A stretch of 64,000 bases of DNA from Beverwykella pulmonaria (lineage: Eukaryota > Ascomycota > Dothideomycetes > Pleosporales > Melanommataceae), in assembly GCA_001599595.1 (NCBI GenBank), contig BCHH01000003.1:3715619-3779618 (forward strand), given 5' to 3'. Position numbers and translations under genes: made by a program. Under the pieces are notes generated by a model. That model was given only the letters and a program-made list of their open reading frames with translations, was not told the DNA's origin and did not search any database. Each line of letters starts with the position of its first letter. Position 1 is the first letter of the stretch. Below are positions 45,961-56,525 of the stretch, one piece after another.

Positions 45961-46929
45961 CTAGATACTAATGGAAAAACTTATAGTTGCCGGAACTCCA
46001 GCATAAGCCAAAAGGGCGAAAAATCCCAGAAAGGATACACCAGCACCAATGATGATCACTTTGCCTGCCACGGTGGCTACCTTGAACGATTGCGCCATGT
46101 ATGTCCACTCCGAGAACAGCATGATTAATGTCTCGGCGCTGACATTTCTGTAATGCGCCATGACATTGGACCATAGCAGATTCCGGCCATGCTCCTGGTC
46201 CCGCTGGCTGTCCTCCACACATTCAACCCCGTGGCGGAAGTATCTCGAACCCCTTAGCGCTCCCACCCTGAACTTGGCCCATGTGACATCTCTCAGTTCG
46301 GCCTCCCGGTCCTCGCACTTGCGCATCAGCTTCGAAACAGAGTGCGGTATATCCCACTTTATCGTTATGAAAGTAATGTGGGGTCGAATCGCTCTACCAG
46401 CAAGTTCGTCTAGAAAGTCGATAGCTTCGTTCATGCCTGCCATAGTCCTCTCGACCATAATATCCTGCATATATAGGATACCATGGACACTACCAAGAGC
46501 ACGGGTGAAGAAGCCGAGCATGGCCTGGATTTGCTTCTTGATCACTCCCGGTGGAGCTGCCGCATGCCCGAAGCCGGGGCTGTCGAAGAAGATGTAGCGC
46601 TCGCCATCGATCTTGGCGGGGACACATGTAGGAAGGGCGGTTCCTTGGGCGAGGGCAGGTCAGTCTCGAGGGGTTAAGACGGGAAAAGCGTAATATTTGG
46701 GGGCTTACCGTCGTCCAGCATATGTCCCAGCCGGAGATCCTCACCCGTGATCAATTCACCAGGCTGGTCTTCCCGGCACCGACAGGGCCGATGACGAGGA
46801 CAACCTTAACACTGCCTTCCAGTCCCGACCGTCCCCCAGCTGTTCCAGGACCTCCTCCTTCCGCTCCCTCGCTTCTTTGTCGTACTGCTCATTCGACTTC
46901 TTGTCTCCTTCAATGGACCGAGTGAGCCC
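45961..46929 (-). pseudogene. P-loop GTPase (AIG1-like) with C-terminal membrane segment, frameshifted
   Basis: Coherent protein text continues across the region only if the frame changes twice. Seen in order: a charged leader ending GRDWKAVL, the G1 loop IGPVGAGKTSLVN, then LRLGHMLDD, a 65-bp intron (46644-46708), GTALPTC, the G3-like DSPGFGHA, a helical region, and a C-terminal hydrophobic stretch of about 28 residues ending the protein. One base is missing near 46806 (AAA to AA) and one near 46754 (TTT to TT). No in-frame start is visible; the leader is open back to a stop at 46930-46932. Either the gene is dead or two homopolymer errors occurred. Similar fungal proteins are uncharacterised membrane-anchored GTPases. 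Confidence 0.72.
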
Positions 46930-47332
46930 TTAACCCCACAGACACGGTTGCTTCATCAACCACACATGCCTATTCAAGATGCATTGATAGTCATGGTATT
47001 ATACCGGCTAGTTTACATAGAGAAAGATATGCTGTGGAACCGTCCGGAAAAATCATTGTTGAATCCTCAACAGATTAACGAACCTTGTTGAAAAAAGGAC
47101 GGTCGGGCACGAACAATCAACGGCAGAAAAAGTCTCACAGTTGTATGTTGACAAAAAGACATAGGGAAGATCCCCGAAGGCAAACGTGCTCAATGTCTGA
47201 ATGAGACGGGAAATGAATTTCATACCCTGTGAGTGTTAAAGAAGGCGACGAATATAAATAATATGTCGCAACGAAGATCCAAGCAGTGACGTGATTTACA
47301 TTTTCGGGACCGACAAATCATCATCATCCCAC
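46930..47332. other. Intergenic
   Basis: About 400 bp; upstream side of the GTPase pseudogene and 3' flank of the thiolase. Nothing recognisable. Confidence 0.4.
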
Positions 47333-48711
47333 CTACAGACTACTTGAATCCACTCTCTGCACAATTATACCTGTCGCAGCACCTCCTCCATTGCAGATGG
47401 CAGCTGCGCCGTATTGACCAACCTCAAGTTGGTGCAACAACGTTACTAGTATCCTGCTTCCTGAGCTCCCCAAGGCATGGCCCAACGCGATAGCTCCGCC
47501 TCTGGGATTCACGTTGTCGACGCCGAGATCAAGGATCTTGGCGTTCGCTTTGATGACGGCAGCGAAGGCTTCGTTGAACTCCCATATAGCGATATCAGAT
47601 TTCGATAGGCCAGATTGGGCTAGGAGCTTCTGAACTACGGCGGCTGGAGCAATAGGGAAGTCAATGGGGTCTGGAGCATGTTAGTACAAGTCACTGAAAA
47701 GAACGCTGTGGTTTAGATAGACATACCAACAGCAGCATCAGCATAAGTGATGATCTTAGCGAGAACACGGCTGTCTTTGCCGTATTTCTGTGCGATCTCT
47801 TTGCTTCCCAACACAAGAGCGGAGCCTCCATCGCTGAAGGCCGAACTGTTCGCTGCTGTCACGGTTCCGCTGCCGTCCTTGACAAACGCAGGCTTCAGTG
47901 TGGGCACTTTCTCCAACTTGAGCTTGTTGTATCCCTCATCCTCAAAGACGATGGTTTCGCCCTTCCTTGTCTTGACCGTCACCGGGGCGATCTCTTCTTT
48001 GAACAGGCCGGCCTTCCACGCCGCCTGGGCGCGTTGATACGTCAAGATGGAAAACTCGTCCTGTTTTTCTCGGGTGACGCCGTGCTTCTTTGCCGTGTTT
48101 TCCGCGCAGTTGCCCATATGTATTTGGTTGTACACATCCCACAGTCCATCCCCGATCAGACCATCCTGCAGTTGTTGGTTGCCGAAGGCCGGCTGCTGGC
48201 TTGCCCTTGGCAGGTAGTATGGCACCCTGGTCATGTTCTCGAAGCCTCCTGCTACCTGTGCCTCGGCCTGTCCTAGTTCGATTGTCGACGCGGCGATGTT
48301 GACAGCTTTGAGGCCGGAGGCGCAGACCTTGTTGACCGTTGTAGCTTCGACACTGGTTGGCAGACCAGCAAAGATGGCCGCCTGTCGTGCCGGAGCCTGT
48401 CCTACGCCAGCACCCAGCACATTGCCCATATATACAGCATCTATCAAAGATGCGGGGATTTTGGACTTCTCGAGCGCGGATTTGATAGCAGTGGCACCGA
48501 GCTGGGTTGCGGAAACAGTGGTAAAAGCTCCATTGAACTACCGCATACTTAGCATTGCACAAACCCCAGAGACGCAAGCCTATCATACCACTCCTGTGGG
48601 CGTGCGACTCGCACTTATTATGTAGGCATCCCTAATTTCCCGCTTCTGCGCCTGTGACGTACTGAAGTGTTTTTGTATGCTTGCGAGGCGCTGCTGTGGA
48701 CGGGTGGCCAT
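47333..48711 (-). CDS. Acetyl-CoA C-acetyltransferase (thiolase)
   Basis: Three exons (48711-48589, 48537-47727, 47670-47333; introns 51 and 56 bp) give 423 residues. The N-terminus ([20 protein letters not shown]) is basic and hydroxylated, like a mitochondrial presequence. Thiolase signatures: the nucleophilic Cys in [14 protein letters not shown], the NEAFAAV loop, the catalytic His in [18 protein letters not shown], and the second Cys in the C-terminal [11 protein letters not shown]. Reaction: condensation of two acetyl-CoA to acetoacetyl-CoA, or the reverse in ketone and isoleucine breakdown. A mitochondrial ACAT1-type enzyme is more likely than the cytosolic sterol-pathway Erg10, because of the leader. 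Length is normal. Confidence 0.93.
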
Positions 48712-50021
48712 TCTGAGCGATGTGCGGAGGGCAGCGGACATGACTTACCAGGGGAAAATTGGGGAACTGTGGAAATTGCAGATGGAGAGAAGGCTCTTGC
48801 GAGTCGAAGATTGGGGAATGTCACATGGCGGAGAGCCGCTGAGTGGACTACTGGACATCGGAAACATTCCGTAGGTGGAGAGTCTGGAAGCCGAGGCATG
48901 AGACGGCCCGATGCGGCTTAAAGACAGTCACGTGCCGATATACTTCCTTCCGTCCCACGAACCTCAGCTTGTCCTTTTACCTCCACATCCCGAAGCATGA
49001 AGGGCCCTGAAGCACCTGGTCACCGCTCTGGTTTGCTACGCACGCGCCTGGTCACAACTGTAACCCTCCTCACATCGACCACCTGGCTGCTAACCTCAAA
49101 CTTACCCCTCACCTCCAGCAAGGAACCCTCATATTTGCCCAATCTCTCCACGACGGGCAATTTGGAAAAACATGACAACCCCTTTCACAGAGCACAGAGC
49201 AAAACTACCGTATGGTACGGATGGCCTAGCAAACAAGCAGGAGACACCTCAGTGTTACTCGTCACCAGATTTTGCTGTCCAAGTTACAAAGCTTCGTGAA
49301 CACTACTGACACAATCACACAAATCTGATAGTTGACGGGGGTATCGCAACCGCACACACAGCACACATTGCATTGCTCCTTTCCACATAACTATTGGCAG
49401 CTCACCCTTTCACCGCTCAGTTGAAATATTGGCCTTCTGACCTGTCTTTTCTGTATTGTCATCATATATCACAAGAGACCCTCACTCCATTGGCCACTCG
49501 CGTTTCTCAACCTAACATATGCACGGGTACAACCTTGGAATATGTACCTGCAGAAAAGCCCTGGTGCCACAGCACGGCCTCGTAGCTCCCTGTGCAATGC
49601 CGGATGAATCGAGCTTGATCCTACCTTAGACGACCAGAAGCTCGGGCCTTCAACAAAATCTCCTCACGCTGATGGGTGCACTGGATACCTATATCGCGCT
49701 AAGGATAAGTTCCAATGATTTGGGCCTCGTGAGAGGTGGTTGTGTTTCCTTACATGAGACGGCATCGGCGTACAAGGCAATTTCCAACACTTTCGAAAAG
49801 TGTGAAGGAACAGTAGCTGGGCCATAGCCAAAGCTCAAGGGCCTTACGACAGCAGCGTACGGCGTCTACTATTTTGTATAAAGCTCACGTCGATCGCTCT
49901 CAATTCGAATCCGTAGGTCTCAGCTTCTATCATACAGCGTCGACCAAGCACTCCCGCAAGCTTCTTACTCAAGCTACTTTCGTTCTCGAACATCCTATCT
50001 AACATCAACATCACCACTATC
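48712..50021. other. Divergent promoter region, 1.3 kb
   Basis: Between the thiolase (minus) and the BYS1-like gene (plus). A 100-codon frame at 48997-49299 has no recognisable feature. No gene called. Confidence 0.45.
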
Positions 50022-50480
50022 ATGCTCGGCAAGACCATCCTCACCACTCTTGCCCTCGCGGCCACTGCCCTCGCCGGTTCGTCCATCGTCAAGAACAAAT
50101 GCGCCTCCCCCGTCTACATCACCAGCGTTGACCACGAACCGCACGACACCATCGCTGTCGCCCCAGGCGGCATCTGGTCCGAGCCCCAGCGCTACGATCC
50201 CGCGACTGGCATTGCCATCAAGATCGCAACTTCTCCAAATGGCTTATGGACCGCTGCCCCCGTCCTCCAATTTGCGTACACTGCACATCCCACCCCTTGG
50301 ATCTATTACTCCTTGGACACTACTTACGGTTTCGATGCGTTGTTTGTGGGGCACAAGATAGTGCTTGAAGGGAGTACTAAGGATGTACCGAAGATTACAT
50401 GGGATGGTGCGCCAGTGCCGCCACCGAACACGCAGGCCTACAACGGCGACACGGACTTGGTCCTCACTCTCTGCGCCTGA
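50022..50480 (+). CDS. BYS1-like small secreted protein
   Basis: Single exon, 152 residues. A clear signal peptide is visible (MLGKTILTTLALAATALAGS, cleavage about residue 19). The mature part has KNKCASPVYITSV at its start and a C-terminal Cys (LTLCA), so one disulfide is likely, with a beta-rich, thaumatin-like-sized body (GIAIKIATSPNGLW, QFAYTAHPTPWIYYSLDT). This is the pattern of the BYS1 family, named for a yeast-phase-specific Blastomyces protein. These are small extracellular proteins of unknown function, sometimes induced on hosts. A decayed relative lies 3.3 kb downstream at 53779-54083. Confidence 0.82.
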   Translation: MLGKTILTTLALAATALAGSSIVKNKCASPVYITSVDHEPHDTIAVAPGGIWSEPQRYDPATGIAIKIATSPNGLWTAAPVLQFAYTAHPTPWIYYSLDTTYGFDALFVGHKIVLEGSTKDVPKITWDGAPVPPPNTQAYNGDTDLVLTLCA

Positions 50481-51426
50481 TTGGGAATTACAAGTCTTCT
50501 CACGCGCGAGAGCTGCTGTGGCTGATTGAAAGCCGGGATAAAGTTTAAAAAATAAGAGTTGGGAGCGGGGTTGATTGGCTGAGGGAAGGGCATTGACGGT
50601 GAAGTAACCAGGGGAGCTATCAGATTGTTGTAGGCTTGAGGTAATGGAACAGATAATAGTCGAGTTCTGGCTCACAACGACGGGAGTGTAATGGAGAGCT
50701 AATGTAATGCAATGTGTATTTCGAGAATATGGTCTCCTGCTTCCTGTCACGATACTCACGCTATGCATCGATTGTGAAGCACCTTCCATGCGACCTTTCA
50801 CATCAGTGTTTCCTTGAACGGCAGGGCAGCCTTGCAATCGTCTACGAAAAGCCCCACCTATATTACTAACTACCACCTCTAACAATAATCACCAACCACA
50901 ATCTCAATTGCAGACTACAACCTCTTCTATCTCTACCACCAGACCGCCATCCGCCATCCTCCCCACAATCCCGTGTCCCAACCGCGCCCTCTAGCATTCC
51001 TCCTCTCACGTAAAACTGGTCTCCCCGTATACAGCTGTCAACTCACACGTGCATCAACCATACACGACTAGAAAACAAAGGATTGCAAGGAGAAAAGCAG
51101 CGGTAGTATTCGTAGTAAACATGAGCCACGTGGGGCAGCAGTAGTAGCAGCAGCGAGATAGGTCACCGAGCCCCGATCCTACCCAATGGAATCGGCCAGT
51201 CGACGTCGATAAAGCCAGGTAAATGCCAAATATAAAACGCCAAATGTGTATGCAAACCGAATCAGATCGCGGAAGCGATTGCCAAGATCCATGACCCAAA
51301 GATCCAGCCAGATAAGAGACTTCTCGTCCAGGCCCGTCGTGTGCACCAGCAAACATTAATGATGATCCCAACCCAAAACGCCGTCGGTTGAGAAAGGGTA
51401 TAAAGCAGTTGAATCTCAGCCCTGCA
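50481..51426. other. Convergent intergenic region
   Basis: About 950 bp between the BYS1-like gene and the Sds3-like gene, which both end here; it holds a CT-rich stretch around 50900-51010 and no recognisable gene. Confidence 0.45.
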
Positions 51427-53116
51427 CTACAGCGCTCGCCGTCCTCCCCTCCTTCCCGAGCCGCTCGCTGTCCGCGCCATGCCAATGCCGCCGAGCGCGC
51501 TCTCACCAAGTCTCGCCAAAGGGGTATTCCCGCCCGTATCGCTATATCCACCCATGCTGCTCTGCGCGCTCATCGGCACGCCTCCAAACGCGCCGACTTC
51601 AAGATGAGGGTGCACAGCACGGACGTGCGAGATAATTTCAGGCACCTGCTCACGGAAATCCGGCGTCTGGATTTGGTATTCTCTCGCTTTGACAGGGTTG
51701 ACGGCAGCTTGGAGCAGCTTCTCATTGAGCTCGTCGTCCGGCCTCGCATCCCGAAGCATGAGCTTCAGGTCTTGTTCCACATCTTGCGCGGCGAGAGCGG
51801 GTGGTGTGGGGGCTGAGGCATTTAGTTTCGAGAATATCTTGGAGTCGAGGACGAAGGGAGGATTGTAGATGAAGGGCAGGTGGCCGCTCGCGAGGTTTGC
51901 TGGGGCCAGCGCGGAGCGCGTGGCTCCGCGGGTGGCGTGAGGGTTGGAGGAGACCTGTCGGGCCATGTCGACGGGCCCTGTTGGTGAGTCTGAATCCAGG
52001 TCCATGTCTGCTGCTTCTCCATTCTCTGATGTCGCGTCGTGTGCGACACCGTTGGTGCCGTTGGTGCCATTTTCTTGCTGTGTGGCGTCCGAGTTTTTCA
52101 TGGTCGCGAAGAAGTGGGAGGCGGCGGTCGTGGCTTGGTTGATTGTCATGTTGAGCTCTTTCTCGGTGAAGAGGCGCTCGAGGGAGTAGGCCGAGGCTTC
52201 GAATTGCGCGTGGATAGTTCGTGCTTTGGCTTCGCGGAAGGGCGAGGCCATGCCGAGCTCCATGTTGCGGCCCGAAGGGCCTGGTGAGTCGTTGTCATTG
52301 TCCTCGAATAGCTTCCGCTTCCTCTTGTTCTCGGTAGCGGCTGCGATGTCTTCCGTCTCCCCAAACTTGTGCCCGGTGCGTCTCGTTTTGCGTGAGGCTT
52401 GAGGGCCGCCTGGGCTCGTGGGATTGCCAATGCTGAATTGGTTCGGGTGGAGGAGCATAGCATTGCTGTCGGAAAGGTCGAGTTGCTCCTTCTCCCGCCG
52501 GAGCCTACTGGTTCTGGTCTGGATGCTCGCCGTGAGCCGGTCGCGGACCGTGGCAGCAAGCAGCCTGTGTTCCTCCTCTGCGATGTGAACTTTGTAAAAG
52601 TGGGCGTTCTCGATTTCCGTCTTGGAGCTCTCCTGCTTGTTCTGAAAGGAGCAACCTGATTAGCTGCGAATGGATGGCAACGAGGAGATGCATTCTTACC
52701 CAGAGCATGGTAAGGTTGTAGTCGCGCTCCTCGAGCGCATCATTGACGGCTTCGACAAAGCGCGCGTAGTGTTTGCCGACCTGAGCAATGTAATCGGTGC
52801 CGGCGCTGGGCGCGGAGGGGATGCTGCTGCCCATAATCTGGGTAATGAGCTCCGAGGCCTCCTCTCCATCGTCGTCCAGCGGCTTGTTCGCATACGGATC
52901 GGCTTTGAGTATGAGACTGATGTCCGCCTGCAGGGCCGCGAGCTGAGCTCGGTAGTGGCTGTCTCTGTTATCTGAGAAGGATGCCATCATCTCAGTGAGC
53001 TTCTCAGCCAGCATAGTGCGACGCTTGTCGCGCTTGGATAGGTGCGGTTGTGGGGAGGTTGCGGGATGGCCGAGCGGGAAGTTTTCCGCCGGCGATGGGC
53101 TCCGATTCCGCGCCAT
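51427..53116 (-). CDS. Sds3-like subunit of the Rpd3/Sin3 histone deacetylase complex
   Basis: Two exons, 53116-52700 and 52641-51427 (58-bp intron, phase 0), give 543 residues. The N-terminal half carries the Sds3-like coiled region: KRDKRRTMLAEKLTEM, SDNRDSHYRAQLAALQADI, FVEAVNDALEERDYNL, then across the intron NKQESSKTEIENAHFYKVHIAEEE and SRLRREKEQLDLSD followed by the conserved LLHPNQFSI..P.SPGGPQ. The C-terminal half is less ordered, with NGTNGTNG microrepeats, an aliphatic HLPFIYNPPFVLD motif and a Gly/Arg-rich end. Known role of the family: nuclear corepressor scaffold. No lesion seen. Confidence 0.83.
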
Positions 53117-53778
53117 GGCGATGGGGCGAGGTAGGTGAAGCTGGCAGTGAAGTGTGGTGCTTGTGTGAATGCTGAGGGAGCGTGGACCCCGGCGTGATCG
53201 CTGAGGGCTGCACCGAGGGTGAAAGTCGGAAGACAGAGGGAATCCAGAGCAGACAAAGTGAAAAACGGCTCCCTTCTTTCACTGCGGATCGCTAAAGTGC
53301 GAACGACATGTGGGAGGCGTTTGGGGAAGCTGAGGGCAGACAGTGAGAGGATGCGTGAGTGAATTGGATTTCGTCCACCTGCGCAGTCGGTCGCCAATCA
53401 CCAGAACGCACGAGCCAAGAACAACGCACTAAGCCTAGTTCATCGACACTTTATCGCCGACGCCGATGTCTTGGCAGGTACACGTGCGGATACCTTTCAC
53501 CCGCCCCGCCGTCGCCGCTCATACCATTGTCCCACATCTCAATTCATCAATCGTTTTATCAACTGACTGGCTTGATTGATGAGTTCATATTGCGCGAGAC
53601 AAGTTAGTAGCCACAACATGGTCCATCACCCATCAACCCATCATCCCGTCATCCCATCTGCCCCTGAAGTCTCCCAAACAATTCCCTGTCACAGCCCGCA
53701 GCCTTTGCTCTGCTCACACCCCACCCTCATCCTCACCAGCCCACCCATGGCGGCTTTCTCGCCATCGCGCTGCACCCA
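53117..53778. other. Intergenic
   Basis: Promoter side of the Sds3-like gene. Nothing else seen. Confidence 0.45.
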
Positions 53779-54083
53779 TTAGCTGGAGTAGTCGTCGATC
53801 ACAGGTGTAGGCGTGGTGTCCTCAGCTGGTCCCGTGCACTCAGTCTACTAGTGTTCAATCTTGCAGTTACCTTCGTTGATGCCATTAAGGTGAGGAGATG
53901 CCTTGATGGCGATGCCGAGGTTTACGGATGTGCCTGGGCGCCAGGGCTCATCGTAGTGCTTGCCAGAACCGATGGCGACGCCCTAGCTTCGGGGATGGCC
54001 CAGTGGTAGTCGTGTGAGCATCGGTTGCTGATGATGGTCTTGGTCTGGGCGAGAGCTACGAGGGCACTGAGGGCAAGGCGAGC
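53779..54083 (-). pseudogene. Decayed BYS1-like secreted protein gene
   Basis: The minus strand reads as a hydrophobic signal-peptide-like start (ALSALVALAQT) then TKTIISNRCSHDYHW, and in the next frame VAIGSGKHYDEPW, GIAIKASPHLNG and a C-terminus ECTGPAEDTTPTP. This parallels the intact BYS1-like gene at 50022-50480 (KNKCASPVYI, GIAIKIATSPNGLW). It lacks a start codon (TAA stands just upstream), has a one-base shift near the middle, and has two adjacent stops before the last segment. Relationship to BYS1 is by eye only; identity is low. Confidence 0.6.
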
Positions 54084-54304
54084 TTATAAGCACGCCCCCA
54101 GAGCGAGGGTGAAAGGCTCTCGAGACGTCTTGCTTGGTGTTCGTTGCCCATTGCCTCTGGACAGCAGTTGTGGTGGGTACTGAGCCGGCCGCCTGGCCAG
54201 AACAAGAAGTCGCGGTGAGAGTCTCCTTCTCTTTACTTGTCATGTACTGCCTTCTAGTGCACATTCTCGACCGTGGCGGCGCTATGGCCTACTTTCCTCT
54301 TGAG

Positions 54305-54736
54305 TTAGGTGCAGCGTTGCTCTTTCCTGGCAGCCGGCCATTTCCTGAAAGCCGTCAGACCCGGTCGACGGCACTTTGTTGGTGAGTTTGTGTGGCAGAC
54401 ACACGCGGCCAAGTGAGCTGAGTCCAATGGGAGCGTGCTTGCCTGTAATTGTAGTTCCATGTTGTTGTCCTTGAGGCGAGCTCCCATGACCTTGACCCAA
54501 GAAGTAGATGAAGGGAGAGGGCAATAGGTTGCCTTAGCCGCACAAATTGAAGCGCGTGCCAGAAGGGCCTTTAAAAATCGTTGAAACTTACCTCGCGACG
54601 CACTATGGTCCAGCTCGAAGTGATAGCATGTTGTACTACCATCCTGTGCGCATGTAAGTGAAGTTGGCTGATATGTCTGTCCGGTCTCACGATTAAGGCC
54701 TTGTAGAACAGAAGCAATGATCAAAATGGTACTCAA
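54305..54736 (-). CDS. Hypothetical small frame next to the transposon
   Basis: A 143-codon frame whose N-terminus (MSTILIIASVLQGLN) is weakly hydrophobic; Cys residues follow (LTCAQDGSTTCYHFE). A good donor GTAAGT occurs at about 54594, so only the first ~48 codons may be an exon. No domain recognised. The Tc1/mariner element begins 130 bp upstream of its start and would separate it from any distal promoter. It may be part of the decayed secreted-protein region. Confidence 0.28.
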   Translation of the reverse strand: MSTILIIASVLQGLNRETGQTYQPTSLTCAQDGSTTCYHFELDHSASRGKFQRFLKALLARASICAAKATYCPLPSSTSWVKVMGARLKDNNMELQLQASTLPLDSAHLAACVCHTNSPTKCRRPGLTAFRKWPAARKEQRCT

Positions 54737-54866
54737 TATCTACCGTATCAAATACGACTGCGACCATGTCTTTTCCGAGATGCGAAGTCTTTGGTTTCGA
54801 TGTCGTCCGCCAGAGAACGTCAGTGTTGAGAGATCAGCTTCCGCTTACATAACCCGTACACTCCGT

Positions 54867-54899
54867 CACGGGTGTGCAAGAATTGAGCGCGCAGGGGCC
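54867..54899 (+). repeat. Left terminal inverted repeat of the Tc1/mariner element
   Basis: 33 bp, exact inverted match to 56238-56270. Confidence 0.92.
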
Positions 54900-54954
54900 C
54901 CGCTTTCGATCAGAACTTCAAAACAAAGCCCTCATACCGACTTCAACACCACAC

Positions 54955-56202
54955 ATGGCTCCAACCACACCTAAAAAACGCGATAAAAAGACTGATCGAC
55001 GCGAGCACGATACTATTAAACGTAATAGATTCTTTGACGCCTTTGATTCGAGGCGAAATGACCAAACAACTGGCGATATCGCACGACTTCCAGCTATCAA
55101 TATACCTCCCTCTACCGCGCGCACCTGGATCGCAAAACGAGAAGCTATAGGCCAAGCTGCAGTTAGAAGAACCTGAAAAACTAGCTCTACCTTAGGCCGC
55201 AAGCCCTTAGTATCTGCGTCCAACCTCGCAAAAATAACAGACTAGAACGACTAAATCCACGAAATGGGCTACGCAGATCAGGTTAAAGAGCTAGGAATTT
55301 CAGCCACGCTACGTACTCTACAATACCACACAAGCAAGGCAGGAGCTAGGCGGTTTAAGAAACTATTTTAGAAGAAGATCTTAGAAAAAAATCAAGGTCT
55401 TCGCTGCTCCTATGGCGCTTTACACNAAAAAGACACTATAACAGGCTTCTGGCAGCGTGTTTGGTTCACAGATGAGGCACACTTCTAGTCAATTAAGTTG
55501 ATGAAGGTTGCTGAATATGAGCTGCGTTACCNAGGGCAAGAAAGAGGGATAAATGAGGTAGAACTAGAGGGTTCTTTGGATGTTACTGTTCACGTTGCGG
55601 CTGGCGTCTCATACAACCACAAGGGTAGACTTATTTTTTATAAGGACCCTGTAGAGCCTTTAGAAAAGCAGCGCAAACAACCTAAGCCTAAGCAGATGAA
55701 ATATGAGCTTGATACTGCCTTTTAGGAACGTGTTAAAGTATATAAAGATACTAAGGCAAAGGAGGACGCAACACTAAAAGGCAACTGTATAACGCAGGTG
55801 TTTTACGCTTAAAAGATACTGCTAGAACACATTAAGCAGATCTAGGCTTTGGAAGCCTGTTATGGCGTCAAATACCACCTGCAGGAGGATGGTGATCTAA
55901 GCCACGGAATCAAGTCGCTAAACAGCGTGCCAGCACACCTAAAACGGGACGCAGGCCTGCTTATACTTGTCCATCCTCCTCAATCACCTGATCTTAACCC
56001 TATTGAGGCATGCTGGAATATTATAAAGGGTAGATTAGCTGGTTGGAGGTGGTCAACTGTAGCTCAATTTAAGGCTGATATCCAGGCAGAATGGGATAAG
56101 ATAACACTCAAGGAAATTCGAGATNGTATTAGGGAGATGCCCCATCGCTGTAAATTAGTTCAGGAACNACCGCAGGTGCGAATCAAAAGCGCATTGTGGT
56201 AA
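54955..56202 (+). pseudogene. Tc1/mariner transposase with eight in-frame stops
   Basis: One frame without indels from ATG 54955 to TAA 56200-56202, about 415 codons. It shows a basic N-terminal HTH region, then the DDE triad context: FTDEAHF (first Asp), LQEDGDLSHG (second acidic block) and HPPQSPDLNPIEACWNIIK (third). Stops lie at 55174 (TGA), 55243, 55252, 55369, 55486, 55723, 55810 and 55843. Several follow Phe codons where Trp is expected (TGG to TAG), others fit CAA or CGA turned to TAA or TGA. All are C:G to T:A changes, the signature of RIP, and the absence of indels points to mutation by RIP rather than slow drift. Confidence 0.9.
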
Positions 56203-56237
56203 TAATTTGAATATACTCGATTTTTGCGATTGGTGGT

Positions 56238-56270
56238 GGCCCCTGCGCGCTCAATTCTTGCACACCCGTG
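56238..56270 (-). repeat. Right terminal inverted repeat of the Tc1/mariner element
   Basis: 33 bp, exact inverted match to 54867-54899. Confidence 0.92.
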
Positions 56271-56525
56271 CGTCTGCAGGTGCCTGAGGATGAAACACAA
56301 CGAACCTCAGGTGTAAACAGCAGTAGAATAAGACCACGATGCCTCCTCTTTTCTCACCGTCGCTCACGTTCGTTCCTTTTTATCTTCCTCGAGATCCTGG
56401 ATAGCTTCACTCATTCCCTTCCTGTAAACCAATCCCACAGTTCGCCCGTTCGTTTCGCCTCAGAATACGAGCCGTACCCCACATCATAGCCCATGCTTCA
56501 ACCCGACGTCTGCACCACATCCACC

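Larger units (their letters stand above)
54867..56270 (+). mobile_element. Tc1/mariner-type DNA transposon, 1404 bp, inactivated
   Basis: Bounded by identical inverted 33-bp ends at 54867-54899 and 56238-56270 (CACGGGTGTGCAAGAATTGA and on). Between them one frame (54955-56202) encodes a Tc1/mariner-type transposase. A flanking TA duplication, expected for this superfamily, is not visible at these ends; a short CGT flanks both sides. Four ambiguous bases (N) lie inside at 55426, 55532, 56125 and 56168, which suggests a multicopy family collapsed in assembly. Confidence 0.92.

Noticed and set aside
45748..46128. 126-codon plus-strand frame over the end of the GTPase pseudogene
   Set aside because: Antisense to protein-like text including the C-terminal membrane segment; no domain of its own.
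48997..49299. 100-codon frame between thiolase and BYS1-like gene
   Set aside because: Thr/Ser/Leu-rich frame without start context or known pattern; likely promoter DNA.
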